DNA of 34,797 bases from Mycobacterium gordonae. Its GTDB lineage: Bacteria > Actinomycetota > Actinomycetes > Mycobacteriales > Mycobacteriaceae. The DNA is taken from positions 1 through 34,797 of the forward strand of contig NZ_LKTM01000349.1 in the NCBI RefSeq assembly GCF_001417955.2, in the 5' to 3' direction. Under the pieces are notes generated by a model. It made no database searches. It worked only from the letters and a program-made list of their open reading frames with translations, and was not told the DNA's origin. Shown one piece after another: positions 22,592 to 29,353 of this stretch. A program made the translations under genes and the position numbers. How positions within the stretch are numbered: position 1 is the stretch's first letter; each line of letters begins with the position of its first letter.

Positions 22592-23655
22592 GAATCGGAG
22601 ACCACCTCGACTTCCGGAGCGGACGCAGCGCGCCGCAACGGCTGGCGCAGGGCCGGTTTGCCGTATACGGCTCCAATGGACCGATCGGTTACGCGGCCGA
22701 GCGCAACGCCACCGGCCCGGTGATCGTGATCGGCCGCGTCGGAACGTACTGCGGCACCGTCCGCTATTGCGACACCGACGTCTGGGTCACCGACAATGCT
22801 TTGGCCTGCCGGGCCAAGGACGTCGAGGAGACGCGATACTGGTACTACGCGTTGCGCGCCTGCGGTCTCAACGATCACCGGTCCGGGACTGGGCAGCCGC
22901 TGCTCAATCAGCGGATACTGCATGACATCTCGGTCCCAGACGTCTCCGCGCGCGACCGGCGGCAGATCGGGGCGCTGCTCGGGGCGGTCGACGACAAGAT
23001 CGTCGCCAACCAGCGCGTGATACGGGCCGCCGAGGACCTCATGGTCGGTATGACGCAATCGGCCGGTGCCCGAGTGCCTCTGGCGACTTTGGCGACTCGC
23101 TCGTCCGCCTTCCTGGACCCACGGCACTTTCCCGACCGGGTGGCGCACTTCAGTCTGCCCGCATTCGACAACGGTGCGAGTCCGAAGGTGGTGCGGGGAG
23201 GTTCGGTGAAGAGCGGAAAATTTCTGCTGCCGGGTCCCTGCGTCCTGGTCGCCAAACTCAATCCGCGCATTCCCCGGATATGGAACGTGGTGGATCTGCC
23301 TGCGCAGCCGGCGTTGGCCAGTAGCGAGTTCGTGGTCCTCACACCGGCCGGCATCGATACGTCGATGCTCTGGGCGGCGCTGCGCCAGCCCGAGGTGTCG
23401 ACGGCACTGCAGCGACGCGTGGTCGGGACGTCGGGCAGCCACCAGCGAGTCCATTACCGCGACCTGCTCGAGGTGCGGGTTCGCGACGTCCGGCAACTGG
23501 CTCCCCACCAGGCTCAGACCATCACGAAGCTGGGGGCGCTGTGCCAGACCCGCCGCGCCGAGATCACGCGGTTGTCGAGCTATCGCGATGAACTGTTGCC
23601 GCTGTTGATCTCCGGAGAGGTACACATCGCGGACACCGCGCCGGCCAGACCCTGA
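22588..23655 (+). CDS. hsdS: Type I restriction-modification specificity subunit HsdS
   Basis: 355 residues, ATG 22588 overlapping hsdM by four bases. It contains two target recognition domains, about residues 1-125 (FAVYGSNGPIGYA, then VTDNALAC and QPLLNQRIL) and about 166-310 (VPLATLATRSSAFLDP, LASSEFVVLTP). They are separated by a conserved helix (RRQIGALLGAVDDKIVANQ) and followed by a C-terminal helix ending DELLPLLISGEVHI. The two-domain form is complete and sets which bipartite DNA sequence HsdM methylates. In M. tuberculosis the matching locus holds two HsdS genes, one short (Rv2755c), separated by several other genes; here one intact gene follows hsdM directly. The target sequence cannot be predicted by eye. 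Confidence 0.92.
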   Translation: MRIGDHLDFRSGRSAPQRLAQGRFAVYGSNGPIGYAAERNATGPVIVIGRVGTYCGTVRYCDTDVWVTDNALACRAKDVEETRYWYYALRACGLNDHRSGTGQPLLNQRILHDISVPDVSARDRRQIGALLGAVDDKIVANQRVIRAAEDLMVGMTQSAGARVPLATLATRSSAFLDPRHFPDRVAHFSLPAFDNGASPKVVRGGSVKSGKFLLPGPCVLVAKLNPRIPRIWNVVDLPAQPALASSEFVVLTPAGIDTSMLWAALRQPEVSTALQRRVVGTSGSHQRVHYRDLLEVRVRDVRQLAPHQAQTITKLGALCQTRRAEITRLSSYRDELLPLLISGEVHIADTAPARP

Positions 23656-23661
23656 GTGCCC

Positions 23662-23777
23662 GGGCCGGCCCTGATTGCCCGCCTCCTCCTCACGCCGTTG
23701 CACGGCGCGCATCGTCACCGGGCTGGCCCAGATTGCCCGCCTCCTCCTCGCGCCGTTGCACGGTGCGCATCGTCACC
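23662..23777. repeat. Two 58-bp tandem repeats upstream of thyX
   Basis: Units 23662-23719 and 23720-23777 abut exactly and differ at only a few positions. Each contains gattgcccgcctcctcctc and a stem-loop CGCCGT-TGC-ACGGCG (G-U in the second). The second unit ends four bases before the thyX -10 box. The 139-base gap between hsdS and thyX contains only this repeat and the promoter. Confidence 0.95.
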
Positions 23778-23781
23778 GGGC

Positions 23782-23787
23782 TACGCT
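23782..23787 (+). promoter_or_regulatory. -10 box of thyX (leaderless)
   Basis: TACGCT ends seven bases before GTG 23795, with no Shine-Dalgarno site between. It is identical to the -10 of the carboxylase and ftsK genes. Confidence 0.65.
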
Positions 23788-23794
23788 GAGCGCC

Positions 23795-24547
23795 GTGGCC
23801 CGGACCGCGCCGTTACGCGTGCAACTGATCGCCAAGACCGACTTCCTGCCGCCGCCGGATGTGCCGTGGACCACCGACGCCGACGGGGGCTCCGCGTTGG
23901 TCGAGTTCGCCGGCCGCGCCTGCTACCAGAGCTGGTCCAAGCCCAATCCGCGGACCGCGACCAACGCCGGCTACATCAGGCACATCATCGATGTCGGGCA
24001 TTTCTCGGTGCTCGAGCACGCCAGCGTGTCGTTCTACATCACCGGCATCTCCCGGTCGTGCACCCACGAGCTGATCCGGCACCGGCACTTTTCCTACTCG
24101 CAGCTCTCGCAGCGGTATGTGCCCGAAAACGACTCACAGGTCGTGCTGCCGCCCGGCATCGAGGACGACCCCGAGCTGCGCGGCATCCTCACCGCCGCCG
24201 CGGACGCCAGCCGCGCCACCTACATCGAGCTGCTGGCCAAGCTGGAGGCGAAGTTCGCCGACCAGCCCAACGCGGTTCTGCGTCGTAAACAGGCTCGCCA
24301 GGCCGCGCGCGCGGTGCTGCCGAACGCCACCGAAACCCGCATCGTCGTCACCGGCAACTACCGGGCGTGGCGGCACTTCATCGCGATGCGGGCCAGCGAG
24401 CACGCCGACATCGAGATCCGGCGCCTGGCCATCGCCTGCCTGCGTCAGCTCGTCGCCGTGGCCCCCGCGGTATTCGCCGACTTCGAAGTGACCACGCTGG
24501 CCGACGGCAGCGAGGTCGCTACCAGCCCGTTAGCTACCGAAGCCTGA
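23795..24547 (+). CDS. thyX: Flavin-dependent thymidylate synthase ThyX
   Basis: 250 residues from GTG 23795, which gives exactly the length of M. tuberculosis ThyX; the longer open frame to 23675 runs through the tandem repeat and is not coding. It makes dTMP from dUMP with FAD, NADPH and methylenetetrahydrofolate, yielding tetrahydrofolate directly, so it does not need DfrA. The ThyX motif RHRHFSYSQLSQRY starts at Arg95; HFSVLEHASVSFYITGISRS and RHFIAMRASEHADIEIR are further conserved. The protein ends ATSPLATEA. It is followed 51 bases later by dapA with a separate promoter-like sequence. Confidence 0.98.
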   Translation: MARTAPLRVQLIAKTDFLPPPDVPWTTDADGGSALVEFAGRACYQSWSKPNPRTATNAGYIRHIIDVGHFSVLEHASVSFYITGISRSCTHELIRHRHFSYSQLSQRYVPENDSQVVLPPGIEDDPELRGILTAAADASRATYIELLAKLEAKFADQPNAVLRRKQARQAARAVLPNATETRIVVTGNYRAWRHFIAMRASEHADIEIRRLAIACLRQLVAVAPAVFADFEVTTLADGSEVATSPLATEA

Positions 24548-24584
24548 GCTGCGCGGCGGTGCTTAAAGGCTTGCCGGAGCCAGG

Positions 24585-24590
24585 TAACCT
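24585..24590 (+). promoter_or_regulatory. Possible -10 box of dapA
   Basis: TAACCT lies eight bases before GTG 24599. Spacing is one base longer than for the other leaderless genes here, so start-site use is less certain. Confidence 0.45.
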
Positions 24591-24598
24591 TGAGAACC

Positions 24599-25501
24599 GT
24601 GAGCACCGTCGGATTCGATGCGCCAGCGCGCCTGGGAACCCTCCTGACCGCGATGGTGACACCGTTTGACGCCGACGGCGCCCTGGACACCGCCGCCGCG
24701 GCCCGGGTGGCCACCCACCTGGTGGACGAGGGGTGCGACGGTCTGGTCGTTTCGGGCACCACGGGTGAGTCGCCGACCACCACCGACGACGAGAAGCGCG
24801 AGCTGCTCCGGGTCGTCCTGGAGGCGGTGGGGGACCGGGCGCGGATCATCGCCGGCGCCGGCACCTACGACACCGCACACAGCATCAAACTGGCCAAGTC
24901 CGCCGCCGCCGAGGGCGCCCACGGCCTGCTGGTGGTCACGCCGTACTACTCACGGCCCCCGCAGAGCGGGCTGATCGCGCACTTCACCGCCGTCGCCGAC
25001 GCGACCGACCTGCCGGTGCTGCTCTACGACATCCCGCCCCGGTCGGTGGTGCCGATCGAATTCGACACCCTGCGTGTGCTGTCGGGGCATCCCAACATCG
25101 TCGGCGTCAAGGACGCGAAAGCCGATCTGCACGGCGCGGGACAGATCATCGCCGAGACCGGCCTGGCCTACTACTCCGGCGACGACGCACTGAACCTGCC
25201 CTGGCTCGCCATGGGCGCGACCGGATTCATCAGCGTGATCTCCCATCTGGCGGCCGGCCAGCTGCGCGAGTTGTTGTCCGCCTTCAACTCCGGTGATGTG
25301 GCAACCGCCCGCAAGATCAACCACTCAGTGGGGCCGCTGTGCAACGCGATGAGCCGCCTGGGCGGCGTGACGTTGTCCAAGGCGGGCCTGCGACTGCAGG
25401 GCATTGACGCCGGCGACCCGCGCCTGCCGCAGGTCCCGGCCACACCGGAGCAACTCGACGCACTGGCCGCGGACATGCGCGCGGCCTCCGTTCTACGGTG
25501 A
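24599..25501 (+). CDS. dapA: 4-hydroxy-tetrahydrodipicolinate synthase DapA
   Basis: 300 residues from GTG 24599, the same length as M. tuberculosis DapA; the TTG at 24590 would add three residues and is less likely. It condenses pyruvate and aspartate semialdehyde, the first committed step to diaminopimelate and lysine in the cytosol. Visible features are the TIM-barrel start LGTLLTAMVTPFDADG, the GTTGESPTT substrate loop, the catalytic Tyr in LLYDIPPRS and the Schiff-base Lys171 in GVKDAKADL. The stop TGA (25499-25501) is followed by the rnj start only seven bases later, so the two genes are probably cotranscribed, as in M. tuberculosis (Rv2753c-Rv2752c). Confidence 0.98.
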   Translation: MSTVGFDAPARLGTLLTAMVTPFDADGALDTAAAARVATHLVDEGCDGLVVSGTTGESPTTTDDEKRELLRVVLEAVGDRARIIAGAGTYDTAHSIKLAKSAAAEGAHGLLVVTPYYSRPPQSGLIAHFTAVADATDLPVLLYDIPPRSVVPIEFDTLRVLSGHPNIVGVKDAKADLHGAGQIIAETGLAYYSGDDALNLPWLAMGATGFISVISHLAAGQLRELLSAFNSGDVATARKINHSVGPLCNAMSRLGGVTLSKAGLRLQGIDAGDPRLPQVPATPEQLDALAADMRAASVLR

Positions 25502-25508
25502 TCTGACG

Positions 25509-27185
25509 TTGTACGAGGAGCTCGCCCCACCAGGTCCACTGACGGCGGGCGGGCTGCGGGTCACTGCGCTGGGTGGCATCAGCGAAATCGGCCGCAACAT
25601 GACGGTTTTCGAGCATCTGGGCCGGCTGCTGATCATCGACTGCGGCGTGATGTTCCCCACCCACGACGAACCCGGGGTCGACCTGATCCTGCCCGACCTG
25701 CGTCACATCGAGGACCGGCTGGACGACATCGAGGCGTTGGTTCTCACCCACGCCCACGAGGACCACATCGGCGCCATTCCGTTCCTGCTCCGGCTGCGGC
25801 CCGACATCCCGGTCGTCGGCTCGAAGTTCACCCTCGCGCTGGTCGCCGCCAAATGCCGCGAGCACCGCATCAAGCCGGTGTTCGTCCAGGTCAAGGAGGG
25901 GCAGAGCAGCCGGCACGGGGTGTTCGAATGCGAGTACTTCGCCGTGAACCACTCCATTCCCGACGCGCTGGCCATCGCCGTCTACACCGGTGCCGGCACC
26001 GTCCTGCACACCGGTGACATCAAGCTCGACCAACTGCCGCTCGACGGCCGTCCCACGGACCTGCCCGGCATGTCACGCCTCGGCGACGCCGGTGTGGACC
26101 TGTTCCTGTGCGACTCCACCAACGCCGAACACCCCGGAGTGGGCCCGTCGGAAAGCGAGATAGGCCCGACGCTGCACCGGCTGATCCGCGGCGCGGACGG
26201 GCGGGTCATTGTGGCGTGTTTCGCCTCCAACGTCGACCGCGTCCAGCAGATCATCGACGCCGCAGTGGCTTTGGGCCGGCGGGTGTCGTTTGTCGGGCGG
26301 TCGATGGTGCGCAACATGGGTATCGCCCGCGAGCTGGGCTTCCTGCGGGTGGCCGACTCCGACCTGATCGACATCGCCGCGGCCGAGGAGATGCCCGCTG
26401 ACCGGGTTGTGCTGGTCACCACCGGAACTCAGGGCGAGCCGATGGCGGCGTTGTCGCGGATGTCACGAGGCGAACACCGCAGCATCACCCTGACCGACGG
26501 TGACCTCATCGTGTTGTCCTCATCGCTGATCCCCGGCAACGAGGAAGCTGTGTACGGCGTGATCGACGCGCTGGCCAAGATCGGCGCCCGCGTCGTCACC
26601 AATGCCCAAGCGCGGGTACATGTCTCAGGCCACGCTTATGCCGGTGAGTTGCTGTTCCTCTACAACGGAGTGCGTCCGCGCCACGTCATGCCGGTGCACG
26701 GCACCTGGCGGCACCTGCGGGCCAACGCCAAACTGGCCGTCAGCACCGGCGTGCCGGAGGATGCGATCATGTTGGCCGAGAACGGCGTCAGCGTCGATCT
26801 GGTGGCCGGCAAGGCCAGCATCGCCGGGGCGGTACCGGTCGGCAAGATGTTCGTCGACGGACTGATCACCGGTGACGTCGGCGAGATCACCTTGGGCGAG
26901 CGGCTCATTCTGTCCTCGGGCTTCGTCGCCGTCACCGTGGTGGTGCACCGGGGCACCGGCAAGCCGGTGGCGACGCCGCACCTGAGCTCCCGGGGTTTCT
27001 CCGAGGACCCCAAGGCGCTGGAACCGGTGGTGCGCAAGGTCGAGGCGGAATTGGAATCGTTGGCCGCCAACAACGTCACCGATCCGATCCGGATCGCTCA
27101 GAGTGTGCGTCGCACGGTCGGCAAATGGGTGGGCGAGACATTCCGCCGGCAGCCGATGATCGTGCCGACGGTTCTTGAGGTCTAA
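25509..27185 (+). CDS. rnj: Ribonuclease J
   Basis: 558 residues from TTG 25509. This start is chosen because it gives MYEELAPPGPLTAGG, in register with the N-terminus of M. tuberculosis Rv2752c and the same total length; a weak GGTGA overlapping the dapA stop can serve as ribosome binding site. The metallo-beta-lactamase motif HAHEDH is at 81-86, followed by HTGDIK and the beta-CASP part (CDSTNAEHPG, TTGTQGEPMAALSRM, SGHAYAGELL and VMPVHGTWRHLRANA). The enzyme has 5'-3' exonuclease and endonuclease activity on RNA and works in rRNA maturation and mRNA decay. It is convergent with the methyltransferase gene across a hairpin. Confidence 0.96.
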   Translation: MYEELAPPGPLTAGGLRVTALGGISEIGRNMTVFEHLGRLLIIDCGVMFPTHDEPGVDLILPDLRHIEDRLDDIEALVLTHAHEDHIGAIPFLLRLRPDIPVVGSKFTLALVAAKCREHRIKPVFVQVKEGQSSRHGVFECEYFAVNHSIPDALAIAVYTGAGTVLHTGDIKLDQLPLDGRPTDLPGMSRLGDAGVDLFLCDSTNAEHPGVGPSESEIGPTLHRLIRGADGRVIVACFASNVDRVQQIIDAAVALGRRVSFVGRSMVRNMGIARELGFLRVADSDLIDIAAAEEMPADRVVLVTTGTQGEPMAALSRMSRGEHRSITLTDGDLIVLSSSLIPGNEEAVYGVIDALAKIGARVVTNAQARVHVSGHAYAGELLFLYNGVRPRHVMPVHGTWRHLRANAKLAVSTGVPEDAIMLAENGVSVDLVAGKASIAGAVPVGKMFVDGLITGDVGEITLGERLILSSGFVAVTVVVHRGTGKPVATPHLSSRGFSEDPKALEPVVRKVEAELESLAANNVTDPIRIAQSVRRTVGKWVGETFRRQPMIVPTVLEV

Positions 27186-27209
27186 AACCCCTCCCGCGAG
27201 TGGGGATTT

Positions 27210-27239
27210 CACGACACGACCCGCCGGGCGGGCGTCGTG
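27210..27239. terminator. Hairpin between convergent rnj and methyltransferase genes
   Basis: Outer arms CACGAC (27210-27215) and GTCGTG (27234-27239) and inner arms CCCGCC (27220-27225) and GGCGGG (27227-27232) form a GC-rich stem with a small internal bulge. No U-tract follows, which is common in mycobacteria. It lies between two converging stops. Confidence 0.55.
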
Positions 27240-27264
27240 GGTTTCACGGTCGGCACAAGAAGAT

Positions 27265-28137
27265 CTAGACCTTCTCGGCTAGAGCCGACCACTCGATCTG
27301 GGACGCCGGGAGTCTGCGGCCGGTGGGTATGACGTAACGCTCGACGAGTTCGTCGGGTCCCAACTGCTCCACCAACCGCCAACCGTAGCCGGCCAGAAAG
27401 CCTTCCACCTCTTCGGGAAGCAGGCCGAAGTGCCACAGCTGACGGCGCCCCCGAACCGACCGGTACAACGTGCGGGAGCCATACCGATTCGTGCCGTCGA
27501 TGAAGTCGCGCCGGACGTAGGTGAACACCATGCGACTGCCCGGCGCCGCCGGCCGTAGGCCATCCAGCGTGGCGCGCACGGCGTCCTCGGTGAGGTACTG
27601 GGTGACTCCCTCCCAGATGAAGAACGTCCGGTAGTCGATGTGATACCCGTGCTCAGCCAGTGCCGTCAACAGGTCGTCATGCTCAAAATCCAGTGCCACC
27701 AGACGAACCGAGAGCGGCAGTTCGCCCAGCACCTTGCGGACCGTCCTGGCCTTGCGGGCGATGTTGACCGGCAGGTCCACCTCGAAGACCGGTTTGCGGA
27801 TCCGGCGGGTCAACCGGTAGGCGCGGGTGTCCAGGCCCGCGCCAAGAATCACCACAGCGTCGACCTCGTCAAGGGCTTCGGCGAGCTTGTCGCCGATAAA
27901 CCGTTTGCGGCAGACCAGATTCGCCCACAAGCCGGGACCGGTCCGCTCCGACGCGCTGATGAACACCCGGCGGAACAGCGATGGCGCAGTGGCGGCGACG
28001 AGCAGGCGCAGCGGCGCGGGCAGAAAAAGCCCTGCAAGATCGTCGTCCACCAGCCGGCGGTCGGCCGGTTCGTGCTGTTCGATCGCGGACAGCAGCATCG
28101 GTCCGAACGCGGTTCCGGCAGCGGGGTTTCGGGCCAC
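27265..28137 (-). CDS. SAM-dependent methyltransferase, leucine carboxyl methyltransferase-like (Rv2751-like)
   Basis: 290 residues, GTG 28137. It belongs to the LCM/UPF0677 methyltransferase family, expanded in mycobacteria: VVILGAGLDTRAYRL is the SAM-binding glycine loop, FEVDLPVNIARKA the acidic strand 2, and FIWEGVTQYLTEDAVRATL the typical family segment. The C-terminus (WRLVEQLGPDELVERYVIP) is conserved. It would transfer a methyl group to an oxygen or carboxyl acceptor; the substrate is unknown. The start lies three bases after the stop of the upstream SDR, so the ABM, SDR and methyltransferase genes form one operon on the minus strand. M. tuberculosis Rv2749-Rv2751 has the same order. 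Confidence 0.9.
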   Translation of the reverse strand: MARNPAAGTAFGPMLLSAIEQHEPADRRLVDDDLAGLFLPAPLRLLVAATAPSLFRRVFISASERTGPGLWANLVCRKRFIGDKLAEALDEVDAVVILGAGLDTRAYRLTRRIRKPVFEVDLPVNIARKARTVRKVLGELPLSVRLVALDFEHDDLLTALAEHGYHIDYRTFFIWEGVTQYLTEDAVRATLDGLRPAAPGSRMVFTYVRRDFIDGTNRYGSRTLYRSVRGRRQLWHFGLLPEEVEGFLAGYGWRLVEQLGPDELVERYVIPTGRRLPASQIEWSALAEKV

Positions 28138-28140
28138 GAG

Positions 28141-28959
28141 CTACCGCTTGTTCACCGAACCCGCGTCGACCGGCAACGTGACGCCGGTGATGTAGCGGGC
28201 CTGGTCGGACACCAGCCACGCCACGGCATTGGCGATGTCCTCGGCGTGCAGGATCTGCACCGGCAGGGCATTGCTCATGCCGGGCGCGCGGCCGGACTTG
28301 CTGACCAGGTCGGTCAGCCACTGGCGGATGAACTCGTTGTTGATCATCGGCGTGTCGACGCCGGAGGGGTGCACGGAGTTCACGCGGATATTGTGCGGCG
28401 CAAGCAAATTGGCGTACAGACGCATCAAGCCGACCAGTCCGTGCTTGGCGGCGGTGTAGCCGATCGACCCGGCGTCGGCACTCCCGACACCGGCCAGGCC
28501 CGCAGCCGAACTGATCAGCACGATCGATCCGCCCTCACCCTGCTCGATCAAGGTCGGCGTCGATACGTCGACGGTGTGGTACGCACCGGTGAGGTTGACG
28601 TCGATGACGTCGCGCCAGCCGTCAGCCGATTGCATGGGGGCGATCCCGGCATTGGCGATCACGATGTCGAGCCGGCCGAATTCGTCGAGGCCCGCCCGCA
28701 AAGCGGCGGCCAGCGAGTCACGGTCCCGGACGTCGCCCTGCCGTGCCACGATGCGCCCTCCGGCGTCCTCCACGAGCTTGACGGTCTGCGCTAAGTCCTC
28801 GGCGGTGCCCAGCGGGTAGGGCACGCTGTCGATCCGGCCGCACAGGTCCACGGCGATCACGTTCGCGCCGTCGCCGGCCAGCCGGACCGCGTAGGCGCGC
28901 CCCTGACCGCGTGCGGCGCCGGTGATGAAGGCCGTCTTGCCTTCCAGGGGTCGGGCCAT
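28141..28959 (-). CDS. Mycofactocin-coupled type SDR family oxidoreductase (Rv2750-like)
   Basis: 272 residues, ATG 28959, overlapping the upstream gene's TGA by one base. It is an SDR with TGAARGQG (13-20), NAG near 103-105, Ser in LISSAAG and YTAAK with Tyr168 and Lys172. The extra segment after strand 2 (CGRIDSVPYPLGTAEDLAQT) is typical of the mycofactocin-associated SDR subfamily, whose members hold NAD tightly and pass electrons to the redox peptide cofactor mycofactocin. That subfamily placement is from pattern memory. The alcohol or ketone substrate is unknown. It is the middle gene of the ABM-SDR-methyltransferase operon. Confidence 0.9.
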   Translation of the reverse strand: MARPLEGKTAFITGAARGQGRAYAVRLAGDGANVIAVDLCGRIDSVPYPLGTAEDLAQTVKLVEDAGGRIVARQGDVRDRDSLAAALRAGLDEFGRLDIVIANAGIAPMQSADGWRDVIDVNLTGAYHTVDVSTPTLIEQGEGGSIVLISSAAGLAGVGSADAGSIGYTAAKHGLVGLMRLYANLLAPHNIRVNSVHPSGVDTPMINNEFIRQWLTDLVSKSGRAPGMSNALPVQILHAEDIANAVAWLVSDQARYITGVTLPVDAGSVNKR

Positions 28960-29273
28960 CAGGCGCGGATTTGGCCTTTATCGACGTCCCCGGCCGGAAC
29001 CGGCGCCAGCATCTTGATGTCCGGCGCCCCGGCCAGGTGCTCGCCGACGGCGCCGAACATCTTGCCGACTGCGGGCGCGGTGCTGTGGGTCTTCAGCGCC
29101 TCTTCATCGGCCCACTGCTCCACGAAGACGAAGGTCTCGCCGGACTGGTGCAGTGAATACAGCTGGCATCCGGGCTCGCCGTGCACCTCTTCGACCGCGG
29201 TGGTCAGGATGTCGCGGACGGTGTCGACCGATTCGGGCTTCACGGTCAGCGTGGCGACGACGACTACGGGCAT
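28959..29273 (-). CDS. Antibiotic biosynthesis monooxygenase (ABM) domain protein (Rv2749-like)
   Basis: 104 residues from ATG 29273, chosen because AGGAGG lies upstream on the minus strand and MPVVVVATLTVKPES is the normal ABM start; the frame extends to 29333 without support. It is a small dimeric ferredoxin-like ABM fold (PF03992): VATLTVKPESVDTVRDIL, HGEPGCQLYSLHQS and FVFVEQWADEEALKTH. Relatives include quinol monooxygenase YgiN and anthrone oxygenases that need no metal or flavin. The substrate is unknown. The TGA overlaps the SDR start, so translation is coupled. Confidence 0.9.
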   Translation of the reverse strand: MPVVVVATLTVKPESVDTVRDILTTAVEEVHGEPGCQLYSLHQSGETFVFVEQWADEEALKTHSTAPAVGKMFGAVGEHLAGAPDIKMLAPVPAGDVDKGQIRA

Positions 29274-29337
29274 GCTGGGGCCTCCTGACGACTGTGGCGG
29301 GTGGGTTTTAGCACTGTTGGTCACCCTACCCACACCG

Positions 29338-29351
29338 CCGGCGCGCGCCGG
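29338..29351. other. Perfect 14-base palindrome CCGGCGCGCGCCGG
   Basis: It lies two bases after the stop of the phosphatase-kinase gene (minus strand) and before the ABM gene. It could be a weak terminator stem or a protein site; CG-only palindromes also arise by chance in this GC range. Confidence 0.35.
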
Positions 29352-29353
29352 TT

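Noticed and set aside
23675..23794. N-terminal extension of ThyX to 23675
   Set aside because: The extra residues are encoded by the 58-bp tandem repeat; GTG 23795 gives the standard 250-residue protein.
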